Shown: positions 9,648 through 17,583 of the stretch, one piece after another
How positions within the stretch are numbered: the stretch's first letter is position 1
How the letters are laid out: every line of letters starts with the position of its first letter
DNA from: Bacteroidota bacterium
GTDB taxonomy: Bacteria; Bacteroidota; Bacteroidia; UKL13-3
Reading direction: 5' to 3'
Assembly (NCBI GenBank): GCA_027484685.1
Contig: JAIXSO010000014.1
Span: 62,001-126,000 of the forward strand
DNA: 64,000 nucleotides
Made by a program: the position numbers and the translations under genes
The notes under the pieces: model-generated
What the model saw: the letters and a program-made list of their open reading frames with translations, nothing else
What the model was told of the DNA's origin: nothing
Database searches by the model: none

Positions 9648-12600
9648 TCACTCTACTTTCAATATTTCGTAATAGAGCTCTAACATTCCCAACTGACAAG
9701 CTTCTCCTTCAGTTCTATTCATAATTGCAACCGCTAAAGGGGCTTTCTCATAAACTGTAATCATTCCATTACTGTCGGGTTTTACATTTTGTGTTGCTTG
9801 TTTCTTACTGAATTTTACTTTCAAAATTTTCCCTTCTGGATTCCTTACCGTAACAGTTGAAGAAAATGAAACTTTTCTTTTTGTCTCTGGTCGCAAAGTA
9901 ATTGGAACAATTTCTTTCACTTCTAAAACTTCATCTATTGGAAGAATATTTATTGGCTTTTCTTCACTGTCAACCTGCGAAATAAACTCAACAAGTTTTT
10001 TCAATTCTTTCTCTGATGAATACCACCAATTAGTTGACCATATTCTATAAAATGTAAAACCTTGTTCTTCAAGTCGTGATTGTCTGAACATATCCCAAGC
10101 ATAGGCTTCATTGCTGCTATGATATTTTGCTCCATCACATTCAATAGCAATAATAGGTTTACCTGTAATTTTTGATTTCACAATTAAATCTATTCTGAAA
10201 CCACCGATTTTAAATTGCTGTTGCAAGCGTTCTTGCCCAATTTTTTCGGCAAGTCGGTAATAAACTTCTTCTTCAAATGGAGATTCAGAACCATAAACAT
10301 CATGGTCGATTTCAAAGGTTTTTGATTCGCAATTTTCGTATAGCTGCTTTAGCAATGATTCTCTTGTCTCAATGTTATTTTCACTTACCGATTTGGCGTA
10401 AGCCAAATAAGAATAGAAAATAGCTCTACCATTATTTTTCATTTGTTGTAACAAAACTGGATAAGTGTTGTAATGCTCTTGCGGAATAGAAGTGCATACA
10501 TAAACTTTATATTTTGCTCTTGTTACAATTACATTCAAAAGTTTGTAGCCATTGCGTTGCAAAATCGGGCCAAACGATTGGCGAAAAGAACCGTCTGCTT
10601 TCTTTCCAAAAGTTGTTGAAATAATAATAATATCTCTTTCATCACCTTGAATGTTCTCTAGATTTTTCACGAACAAATCAGAACCTAAGTCCGAAATCTT
10701 TTTATCATGTTCGGGCTTCTGTTGTCTTGCCTTTGTAATTTCTTCAAGGATTAAATTACGTTGATACAAATTGAAAGTTGCCACACCAACTGACGGATAT
10801 TTTCCTGTTTTAAATGGCTTAATGTGATTTAGTAAAATGTCAACTACTTGTCTTGCTTCATCTCTGTTTACTTGGTCTTCGTATAGTCCGTTTACTTCAA
10901 TAAACTGAATTGGTTTGTATTCCAGTTTAGCTGGCATTGGAATTAGTCGCTTGCCATAAAACGCATGATTAGAAAAGTCAATTAAGTACGGATGCTGTGA
11001 ACGGTAGTGAACCTTTAAATATGATTGCTTGTAATTGCAATTCTCTGCATAAACTAAAAGTGATTCGCTGTCTGCAAGGTCAAGGGAATTATTTGCATGA
11101 CGAATTGATGCCGATTTTTGTGCTTCGCTTGCTGTTTGTTCTTCCTCATAATCTTCCTCTGTTGGGCTTAACAAAGCCGTTCCTCCTTGAAAGAAGTTTG
11201 AAGGTGGCATTTGTTGGCTGTCACCTGAAACAACTTTAATTTTCCCTCTAAGCAATGCAGGAAATGTATCTTCTAATCTTAACTGACTTGCCTCATCAAA
11301 AATTACAACATCAAAAATTGCTTCTTGTAATGGAATTACGGAACTGCAAACTGTAGGACTTAGCATTACTACTGGAAAAAAATCAGTGAACAGTTGAAAA
11401 TCTGTTGTGATAATTTTTCTTAAAGAGTTTCTTCTTTCGCCTCGGCTCCCCCGTTTGTTAAATAAACTAATTGGATTTACTCCATTTGTCTGCGCTCTCT
11501 TGGCTGACTGCAATTGTCGGATTGACCAATTATTAATTATGCTTTTGATTTGGAATTTTTTCAGTTCCTCTTTTGATTTAAACAATTCAACAATCTTGTC
11601 ATCACTTTTCGGCAAACCTTTCAAATTGCTTTCTGCAATTGCAAGCAACCAATAGAAATACCAACTTTCAAAAGTTGTTTCCCAATTATTGCAATTTACT
11701 TCAATGATTGACCTTACAACTGTCTGTTGCAATGTCGTAAGTTCAATGTAGAACTTTCTCCAATCAAAATACTCTCTGAATTCTTCAAGATTTTCAGAAA
11801 TGATTTTCATTTCTGTTTGTAAAATTTCCGTTTCGGAAATTTTCTGATTGTGATTTGTTGTTTCGGAAATAGTCCGTCTTAATAGTTTCTCTTGATTGAT
11901 ATTAGATATGATTTGTTCAAATTTACTCTCTGTGTTTTGCAAACTTGTTTTGTCTGTGAAAAGAGGATGCAAATAGTTTGAAGAAAAGTTTTGCAAATAA
12001 TCTTGTTTAACTTTTACGTTGTTTTTAAACCATTCTTCTGTTTGGTGGCTTAACTTATCAATGTTGTCAACGAAAACTTTGAGTGTTGGTGTGTCGCTTC
12101 CTTCAAAGTAACTGTGTTCAAAATATTTTAGACTTTGATGAACTTGCTTTATTTCTGCAATCTGATTCACTAAAGTAATTCTGTTTCCTTTCAGCGTTTT
12201 GTAACGTTTAGAAACAATACTCAAAGTTTGAATTCTGAATTTTGTAAAGCCGTCATTCTTAAAAAACAATTCTCCAAACTGCTCGTGATTAGTAACAACA
12301 AAATCTTTGTAGTTTGTGATTCGCTGCTTCACTGCAAAATAATATTCACCAAAGTGGCTGTCAAGCCACTTTTGGTATTCTGTTATTTCTTTTTGCAGTT
12401 CTGCTTTTACTTCTTCAAGTTGTTTGGCTGTTTCCTTTGAGTTTTCTTCCAACTTTAGTTGGATGGCTCTCGGATTATCTTCTTTAAAAATTGCATCACT
12501 TAAAATTTCAAGTGGATGGTCAAGCAGTTTTACATCAGCGTAAAGTTTCTTCGCCATCTTTATTTTGCTGACAATTTCCGCAAGTTCTTTTTCATCTTCT

Positions 12601-14030
12601 TGAAACTTGAATTGTTTGTAATCAAGTTTTGGTTTCAATGTTTCAAAGTCCGCAACCTTTTGTCTTTTTAAAAACTCTCCGACTAATTCAGTCCATGACT
12701 TACCTAAATAAATTTTCTTGTCAAGTTGTTTGTGTTGGTGGTTTAACTCTGCTGCATTTGTTTCAACTATTTCCCGAACTGTTGTGTAATTCGTTTGATT
12801 GAAACTTGCGTATTGAGAAAGGTTGCCCAACCTGTCACGAACTGAATTTACTATTCCGTCTCGGTCTTTATTGATGTCTTCTATAACTGCGGCCAATGCT
12901 CCTAACTGGTCGCTCTCTCTGTGTAGATTGTTTTTTATTACATCAAGAGCAGTTTTCTTTTCGCAAACTACAAGGCATTTTAAATTGTTTGCTAAAGCAT
13001 TTGTAATAAGTGCTGTAAGTGATTGACTTTTCCCGGTTCCAGGTGGTCCTTGAATTATTTTCTTTCGCTCAATACCTAATGTTGTGAGTATTTCTTGTTG
13101 GCTTGGATCGGTTTCAACTGCACTATGTGCAGTGCCTGTAAAGTTCTCAACCTTTAAGTTTTCAAATTCAAAATCATCAAACTTGACAATGATTTTATCA
13201 ATGTCAGTGATGATGCTTTCTTTTTGTGTTCGGAATAATCCGAACACACCACCAAAATGTATCCATGGAATATTTCCTGATACTGATTCTAAAGCCGATG
13301 CTTCGGGAATGTTTCTTAATGGCTCTTTAAATTTAGCAAGCAAACTTTCTTTGATGTTTATTGTAGCGTTTGTGTTAAGTGCTTTAAGCACTTTGTAACA
13401 CTCTTCAATCAATTCTTTTTGGTCAATAACTGCATCCTCTAAAAGTTCTTCATTGATTTGGGGCACTACAATATTTTCATCCGTTTTTAGAAATGAGAGT
13501 AATACTTCGTTTAATCCAACCGAATGTAGTTCTTCATCAACAATTTTTCCGTTTTCATTTTTTACCTTGTTACGAAGGATTGACCAAGTGTTTACTTTAT
13601 TCGTTGCCTTGTTAATTTCCAATTGCCAAATGAAAAGAGGAGCTTTAATAATTTTTTTCGGGTCTTGTCTTGATGGCTTTATCAAAATCGGAAATCCGAA
13701 ACCAAAAGTTTTTATTCCATGTTCTTTGTAATTGTCCTCGTTTTCAATATTTAGAGAATTCAACCGTTTGGATAAAAGTCCAAGTCGTTTTTGTTCGTCT
13801 GTCTGAATGGAGTTTAAATCAATTCCGTCAAAAGATATTTTAAAGTCAAAGCAGGAATTGGTTAAAAGTAGGTCAAGAAATTTTTCTGCAAAGTCAGGTC
13901 TGATATAATTAAGATTTGCTAAGTCCAGCCTTGTCGCAAAGCGTCCAGGCAATACATTCAAATGAATTGACCGAGTGTTGCCACCTTTGAGTTTATCTCT
14001 TAATGCTTTTAAAAAAACTAAATCTGTCAT
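9648..14030 (-). CDS. SF1 DNA/RNA helicase fused to a Vsr/DUF559-like nuclease (putative defence protein)
   Basis: The 1460-residue protein has an N-terminal region resembling DUF4011-type helicases (GFGFPILIKP, APLFIWQLEI). The helicase Walker A, QGPPGTGKSQS, is near residue 326, and a long coiled-coil insert spans about 400-800. Walker B is FDEASQL near 907, followed by VSGDSQQMPP and C-terminal RecA motifs NIQGDERDIIIIS and LNVIVTRAK. At about 1265-1340 lies a Vsr/DUF559/MTES_1575-like nuclease (GGFRIDLIV, IECDGAKYH, RQSRLEEQG, RIWSTNWW). Single large proteins with this architecture are known from antiphage defence islands. It is the most downstream of three large same-strand genes and is separated from the next by a structured 237-bp spacer. 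Biochemistry is inferred. Confidence 0.85.
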   Translation of the reverse strand: MTDLVFLKALRDKLKGGNTRSIHLNVLPGRFATRLDLANLNYIRPDFAEKFLDLLLTNSCFDFKISFDGIDLNSIQTDEQKRLGLLSKRLNSLNIENEDNYKEHGIKTFGFGFPILIKPSRQDPKKIIKAPLFIWQLEINKATNKVNTWSILRNKVKNENGKIVDEELHSVGLNEVLLSFLKTDENIVVPQINEELLEDAVIDQKELIEECYKVLKALNTNATINIKESLLAKFKEPLRNIPEASALESVSGNIPWIHFGGVFGLFRTQKESIITDIDKIIVKFDDFEFENLKVENFTGTAHSAVETDPSQQEILTTLGIERKKIIQGPPGTGKSQSLTALITNALANNLKCLVVCEKKTALDVIKNNLHRESDQLGALAAVIEDINKDRDGIVNSVRDRLGNLSQYASFNQTNYTTVREIVETNAAELNHQHKQLDKKIYLGKSWTELVGEFLKRQKVADFETLKPKLDYKQFKFQEDEKELAEIVSKIKMAKKLYADVKLLDHPLEILSDAIFKEDNPRAIQLKLEENSKETAKQLEEVKAELQKEITEYQKWLDSHFGEYYFAVKQRITNYKDFVVTNHEQFGELFFKNDGFTKFRIQTLSIVSKRYKTLKGNRITLVNQIAEIKQVHQSLKYFEHSYFEGSDTPTLKVFVDNIDKLSHQTEEWFKNNVKVKQDYLQNFSSNYLHPLFTDKTSLQNTESKFEQIISNINQEKLLRRTISETTNHNQKISETEILQTEMKIISENLEEFREYFDWRKFYIELTTLQQTVVRSIIEVNCNNWETTFESWYFYWLLAIAESNLKGLPKSDDKIVELFKSKEELKKFQIKSIINNWSIRQLQSAKRAQTNGVNPISLFNKRGSRGERRNSLRKIITTDFQLFTDFFPVVMLSPTVCSSVIPLQEAIFDVVIFDEASQLRLEDTFPALLRGKIKVVSGDSQQMPPSNFFQGGTALLSPTEEDYEEEQTASEAQKSASIRHANNSLDLADSESLLVYAENCNYKQSYLKVHYRSQHPYLIDFSNHAFYGKRLIPMPAKLEYKPIQFIEVNGLYEDQVNRDEARQVVDILLNHIKPFKTGKYPSVGVATFNLYQRNLILEEITKARQQKPEHDKKISDLGSDLFVKNLENIQGDERDIIIISTTFGKKADGSFRQSFGPILQRNGYKLLNVIVTRAKYKVYVCTSIPQEHYNTYPVLLQQMKNNGRAIFYSYLAYAKSVSENNIETRESLLKQLYENCESKTFEIDHDVYGSESPFEEEVYYRLAEKIGQERLQQQFKIGGFRIDLIVKSKITGKPIIAIECDGAKYHSSNEAYAWDMFRQSRLEEQGFTFYRIWSTNWWYSSEKELKKLVEFISQVDSEEKPINILPIDEVLEVKEIVPITLRPETKRKVSFSSTVTVRNPEGKILKVKFSKKQATQNVKPDSNGMITVYEKAPLAVAIMNRTEGEACQLGMLELYYEILKVE

Positions 14031-14266
14031 ATTACAAGGTTACTATATTTGATTTTGCTAAAGTTTTGGTTCATCAGTTCATTTTTTATGCTTTTGTCAG
14101 TCTGCTCGGTCGTTATAGCGTTAATGGTAACGTTTTAGGGCTTAGCGAAGGTGGCGATTTTCACCGCAAATATTAATGAGGAGAACCAAAGTTTGATTAA
14201 CCACAAATGTGTTTGCGGAGCACTGAACCGCCACTTTTGCCAAATTCGTGTTAGGAACAGTGTTTA
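14031..14266. other. attC-like long foldback element between two defence genes
   Basis: The spacer holds a large imperfect palindrome from about 14128 (TAACG) to 14256 (GTGTTAGG). An outer arm GCGAAGGTGGCGATT faces ACCGCCACTTTTGCC, and an inner arm CCGCAAA (14164) faces TTTGCGG (14213). The ends resemble the TAAC/GTTA simple sites of integron attC sites, and the middle is a variable terminal loop. No integrase is visible, so the attC analogy is inference; the foldback itself is seen directly. Confidence 0.5.
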
Positions 14267-16744
14267 TTAAATTTTTTTTTCAATTCGCTTTAAGTCTGGT
14301 GCAAGTCCATTGGAAATATGCGTTGTCATGTCGCCATACATTGTTTTTAAGTTGTTTGCTTGTTTACTTTCTCTTTGTTTCAAATATTCAATGAAAATTT
14401 TTACCGACTCAAGCCTGTTTGATAGAAGCCGTTTACCACTTGTGTCCGATAGAGGAAAAACAGCTTTTAAGTTTTCAAATGATGTTTTGTCAAAAATTGG
14501 CACGTCCTGTAAACATAAATCTATGTAATGGAATCTTGTTGAAAGTTCTTTGAAATAATAATGTCCTTTTGATGTTATACCAACATTTATATTTTTGGGC
14601 AAAGATTTCCATTCTATATCACTAAGTTGCTCATCAGTATCAAGTAAATTATATTTCAATAGGTTCGTTAATGAATTAACAATAACACTTACTCTGTAAC
14701 CTATCGCCACAAACTTGTCTATTAGAGTGTTGCTAAGAATATATTTATTAGCCGAACCTTTTGATTCCATAATATCATAAATATCTTTCAATATGTAGAA
14801 ATTAATAAAATGATCATCGCTGTCAATAGGTGGTATAAATAAGTTATGAACAAGACTAAACTCAGAGTTATAGTATAGTTTATTATGGAGTCCAATAGCT
14901 TTTACGAACTCAAAAATAGGAATTACTTGCCTGCTATCTATTTCAGAATTTTTATATCTTTCTCTAAGAATATAATCGGTAACGTTAGTGTGACCAGAAA
15001 TAAGAAATTGTTTAAATACACGAAGTCCTTCTCTAATGTTAGGATAAGTAGTAAAATTTAAATAGTCAATGAGTTCTGTATTTTGGTCAGAAAAAAGAGA
15101 ATCTTTTAATCCTGACATAAATTCAAATACAGCTTGGTTAGGAACTACTACTTTGTAACCTTTTTCATTTTGACCCTTAGAAACACCTTCTAATTCTTCA
15201 AGTTTTTCCAATGTATAATCAATTCTTTTCAGAAGTACTTCAGAATACTTTGGTGCTGTAATGTGGTACACATTAGATTCGTAAGCGTCAAATGGCGGTG
15301 AATAGCGCCATTTGTAATAGTAGCCTTCACGCAATGAAATTATAGAGCCGCAATATGAACTTTTAGCCAAAGAATGAGCATATAAGAAAACTTCTTCTTG
15401 TATTTTAGATGAATATTGGTCTGCATTGTCTATAATTACAATAATTCTTTTTCTGTGATCTTTGATAAGATACTTATTCAAAGATTCTAAATGTTTAGGG
15501 TAATCTTTTTTAGATTCGTCCAAGAATATAGAAAGTTTATTTTGGTAAGAACCTTCGTTGTTTTGTTTGTCATATTGCCAGATACTTTCATCATTTTCTT
15601 TAATTGGCTTTGAATAAATTCTTTTTAGAGCTTTTAGAGAATGTAGTTCCAAATTTTGATAAGTATCAAGTGTTTTTTCAATAATTTGTTTTGAAATATT
15701 AATTGGTTCAAAAGTCCCGTAAATAGCAAAAAATGCTACTAAATCAATATATACAATTAAGTGATTATTTATTGCTTCATTTTCTTTTGTTTTAAATAAA
15801 TGATTTATGAAAGTGGTTTTACCAGCACCTTTTGAACCAACTATTACTATTGGTTTGGGTGGTACTAAATTTCTTATATTGATTTCATCTTCATTAATTT
15901 CTTTTGCAATTTGTCCTTTTATACTTACAGTATTAACAGCTTTTACTACATTACTTAGTTGAGGGGCTTTATCTCCAAATAATCTGTCAATTTCATCTCT
16001 ATTTTTTTTGGTTTCACTATTTTCAACAAAACATTTTTCAATAAACTCTTTGTTGTCCTCGTTTTCATCACTAAAAATTTCACCAAATATTTTTTCAATA
16101 ATTGGTGTTAATTTTATACTAAGCGAATTCCTAACTAATTCTTTATCTCTGTCAATTAACGTTGACAGAATTGTATTTGATTCAAATTTCTTTACAGGAA
16201 AATCAAAAATAAATCCACCGTTGTTTACAACGGAATGTTTTGATAGATTCTCATAGAATTCCACAAAACGTGATTCTATATCTTCAATTCCATTAAAAAG
16301 TAAACACTCGTTATCTTGCCAATTCTTACCATCAGTGTTGAACAATTTGGCTACAATAAATTGTCTTCCATTTGTCAAAATACCATATTGTAAACCAATG
16401 TCAATTGCATAACCACGGATTTGCTTAAACAATTCTTCGTTTTCTGAGTAAATAGATTTTATTTTCGCTTTTTTATGTTTTGTTGGAACTAAAAAGTCTT
16501 TAAAATTTCGTTTTGCTTCAATGATGAAAGTAATTCCAGGTGCCGAAACTTGATAATCAAAGTATCCTGATTCAACTTTTCCCTCACGTTTTATATCAGC
16601 TTCTGACCAACCCAAAACGTCTATTAGTAAAGTGTCAATCAGTTTTGAACGTGTATCACTTTCATTAAGGTCATTCTTAACAAAGTCAACAATTTTCGTC
16701 TTGTAGTTTTCAAAATTATGTTTTGAGTCGTCTATTTTAAGCAT
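14267..16744 (-). CDS. HsdR-like PD-(D/E)XK nuclease fused to a P-loop ATPase (putative defence protein)
   Basis: The 825-residue protein starts with a type I restriction HsdR-N-like nuclease domain. Its predicted core is FDYQ (Asp63), then a beta strand and EAK (Glu76, Lys78), followed by QIRGYAIDIGLQYGILTNG, the conserved helix of that fold. A P-loop NTPase follows with Walker A GSKGAGKTT near residue 305 and a Walker B-like IIVIIDNAD near 437. The rest is helical with a winged-helix look (TSKGHYYFKEL). Fusions of an HsdR-N nuclease with a STAND/KAP-like ATPase are frequent in defence islands. I do not recognise a named system. It shares its strand with the two flanking large genes. Confidence 0.75.
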   Translation of the reverse strand: MLKIDDSKHNFENYKTKIVDFVKNDLNESDTRSKLIDTLLIDVLGWSEADIKREGKVESGYFDYQVSAPGITFIIEAKRNFKDFLVPTKHKKAKIKSIYSENEELFKQIRGYAIDIGLQYGILTNGRQFIVAKLFNTDGKNWQDNECLLFNGIEDIESRFVEFYENLSKHSVVNNGGFIFDFPVKKFESNTILSTLIDRDKELVRNSLSIKLTPIIEKIFGEIFSDENEDNKEFIEKCFVENSETKKNRDEIDRLFGDKAPQLSNVVKAVNTVSIKGQIAKEINEDEINIRNLVPPKPIVIVGSKGAGKTTFINHLFKTKENEAINNHLIVYIDLVAFFAIYGTFEPINISKQIIEKTLDTYQNLELHSLKALKRIYSKPIKENDESIWQYDKQNNEGSYQNKLSIFLDESKKDYPKHLESLNKYLIKDHRKRIIVIIDNADQYSSKIQEEVFLYAHSLAKSSYCGSIISLREGYYYKWRYSPPFDAYESNVYHITAPKYSEVLLKRIDYTLEKLEELEGVSKGQNEKGYKVVVPNQAVFEFMSGLKDSLFSDQNTELIDYLNFTTYPNIREGLRVFKQFLISGHTNVTDYILRERYKNSEIDSRQVIPIFEFVKAIGLHNKLYYNSEFSLVHNLFIPPIDSDDHFINFYILKDIYDIMESKGSANKYILSNTLIDKFVAIGYRVSVIVNSLTNLLKYNLLDTDEQLSDIEWKSLPKNINVGITSKGHYYFKELSTRFHYIDLCLQDVPIFDKTSFENLKAVFPLSDTSGKRLLSNRLESVKIFIEYLKQRESKQANNLKTMYGDMTTHISNGLAPDLKRIEKKI

Positions 16745-17238
16745 GTATTTGTTTGATTGCTGTTTCTAATAATATTGTGTACAATTTGTTTATATGGGCA
16801 TGTTTTTGCCTAAAACCATCCTATATATATCCAATTTTGGTTTGCATTATTGAGGTTTTATACCTTCCAAACATACCAAATATTTTTATAAATCCTAATG
16901 TGGCTTTAAGCTTTTTATTGTTGATATTTACATAGAATTAACCAAAAAAAATCCCGAAGCCTTCGCCTCACTTTCCTTAGTCTATAGCCTAACTCTGCGC
17001 GCAAGGACTAAGGTCTTTTAAATAAAAAAGGCTATTAACCTCGCACAGATTAAAAGCCTTAGTGGTGGTTCTCCGTAGATAACCACCACAAAAATAGCTA
17101 AACGATACTTTAAAAAAATCCCGAAGCCTTTGCCCCAGGATTTTCTTTTAAATCCCGATAGTTATCGGGACTATCAACTGACAACCGACAACTATCAACT
17201 AAATGACGCAAGGCGTGAATCGTCTATCAACTATCAAC
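16745..17238. repeat. Left copy of the duplicated spacer flanking the STAND gene
   Basis: Bases from about 16851 onward (TATACC..AAACATACC..ATTTTTATAAATCCTAA) match 22402-22460 beyond the other end of the STAND gene. The similarity resumes in an ATCCCGAAGCCTTCGCCTCA element and in AAGGCGTGAATCGTCTATC (near 17210, compare 22555). The left copy carries an extra segment of about 142 bp described separately. No convincing gene is present. Confidence 0.65.
16971..17111. ncRNA. Three-hairpin structured segment, possible small RNA or mobile element
   Basis: Three stems follow each other: CCTTAGTC (16975) with GACTAAGG (17006); AAGGCTATTAA (17028) with TTAAAAGCCTT (17050, one mismatch); and GTGGTGGTT (17062) with AACCACCAC (17081). 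The segment is bordered by two copies of a 26-27-bp sequence with core ATCCCGAAGCCTT at 16944-16970 and 17112-17137; the homologous site at 22491 has only one. It therefore looks like an insertion. Whether it is transcribed is unknown. Confidence 0.35.
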
Positions 17239-17301
17239 GGCATGTATTTTTTAAGTATTGATGGTTTGAATAAGCAAAGTATAAAAGTGATAAAGGAATA
17301 A
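17239..17301 (+). pseudogene. Remnant of a T9SS adhesin gene (last 20 codons only)
   Basis: The bases encode GMYFLSIDG..NKQSIKVIKE and a stop, the same as the C-terminal end of the adhesin at 23065-26751. The match runs on for about 200 bp past the stop, through the 33-bp palindrome and a GTTGGCGAGGACGCCAAC palindrome. Upstream the match ends abruptly at CTATCAACTATCAAC, which also occurs at 22570. This is the scar of a deleted gene copy. Confidence 0.85.
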
Positions 17302-17583
17302 AATTTCCTACATACAATACCGATGCCATCGCTTAAAGCGATGGCATCGGTTTAAAACAATAAATAAAAATAAAATTTGCCGCAATTATTGATTTGTTTC
17401 AGTACTTTTAGATGTTGGCGAGGACGCCAACAACGGCTAAATATTCAACACAAAACCGAGTCATGCTGCAAGCATCTCCTTGGCTTTAACTATTTGCTTT
17501 CCATTAAATATTGATCATGGTTGGTATTTTCATCCAACAGTTTCATATAAGTAGGAAAAAACACCAACCTCAAACAAATTTTG
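17302..17583. repeat. Duplicated 3' flank of the T9SS genes
   Basis: This stretch matches 26752-26960 closely. It includes palindrome copy 2 (17319-17351), GTTGGCGAGGACGCCAAC (17414-17431) and the GTCATGCTGCAAGCATCTCC element (17460). No gene is seen. Confidence 0.8.

Noticed and set aside
16753-16935. 60-codon plus-strand reading frame upstream of the HsdR-like gene
   Set aside because: It is hydrophobic low-complexity sequence in a region duplicated at 22402, where the frame is not conserved; more likely the promoter region of the minus-strand gene.
17062-17089. Degenerate tRNA end
   Set aside because: The stem-loop has nine pairs and a ten-base loop but no T-loop consensus, no acceptor partner and no anticodon arm.
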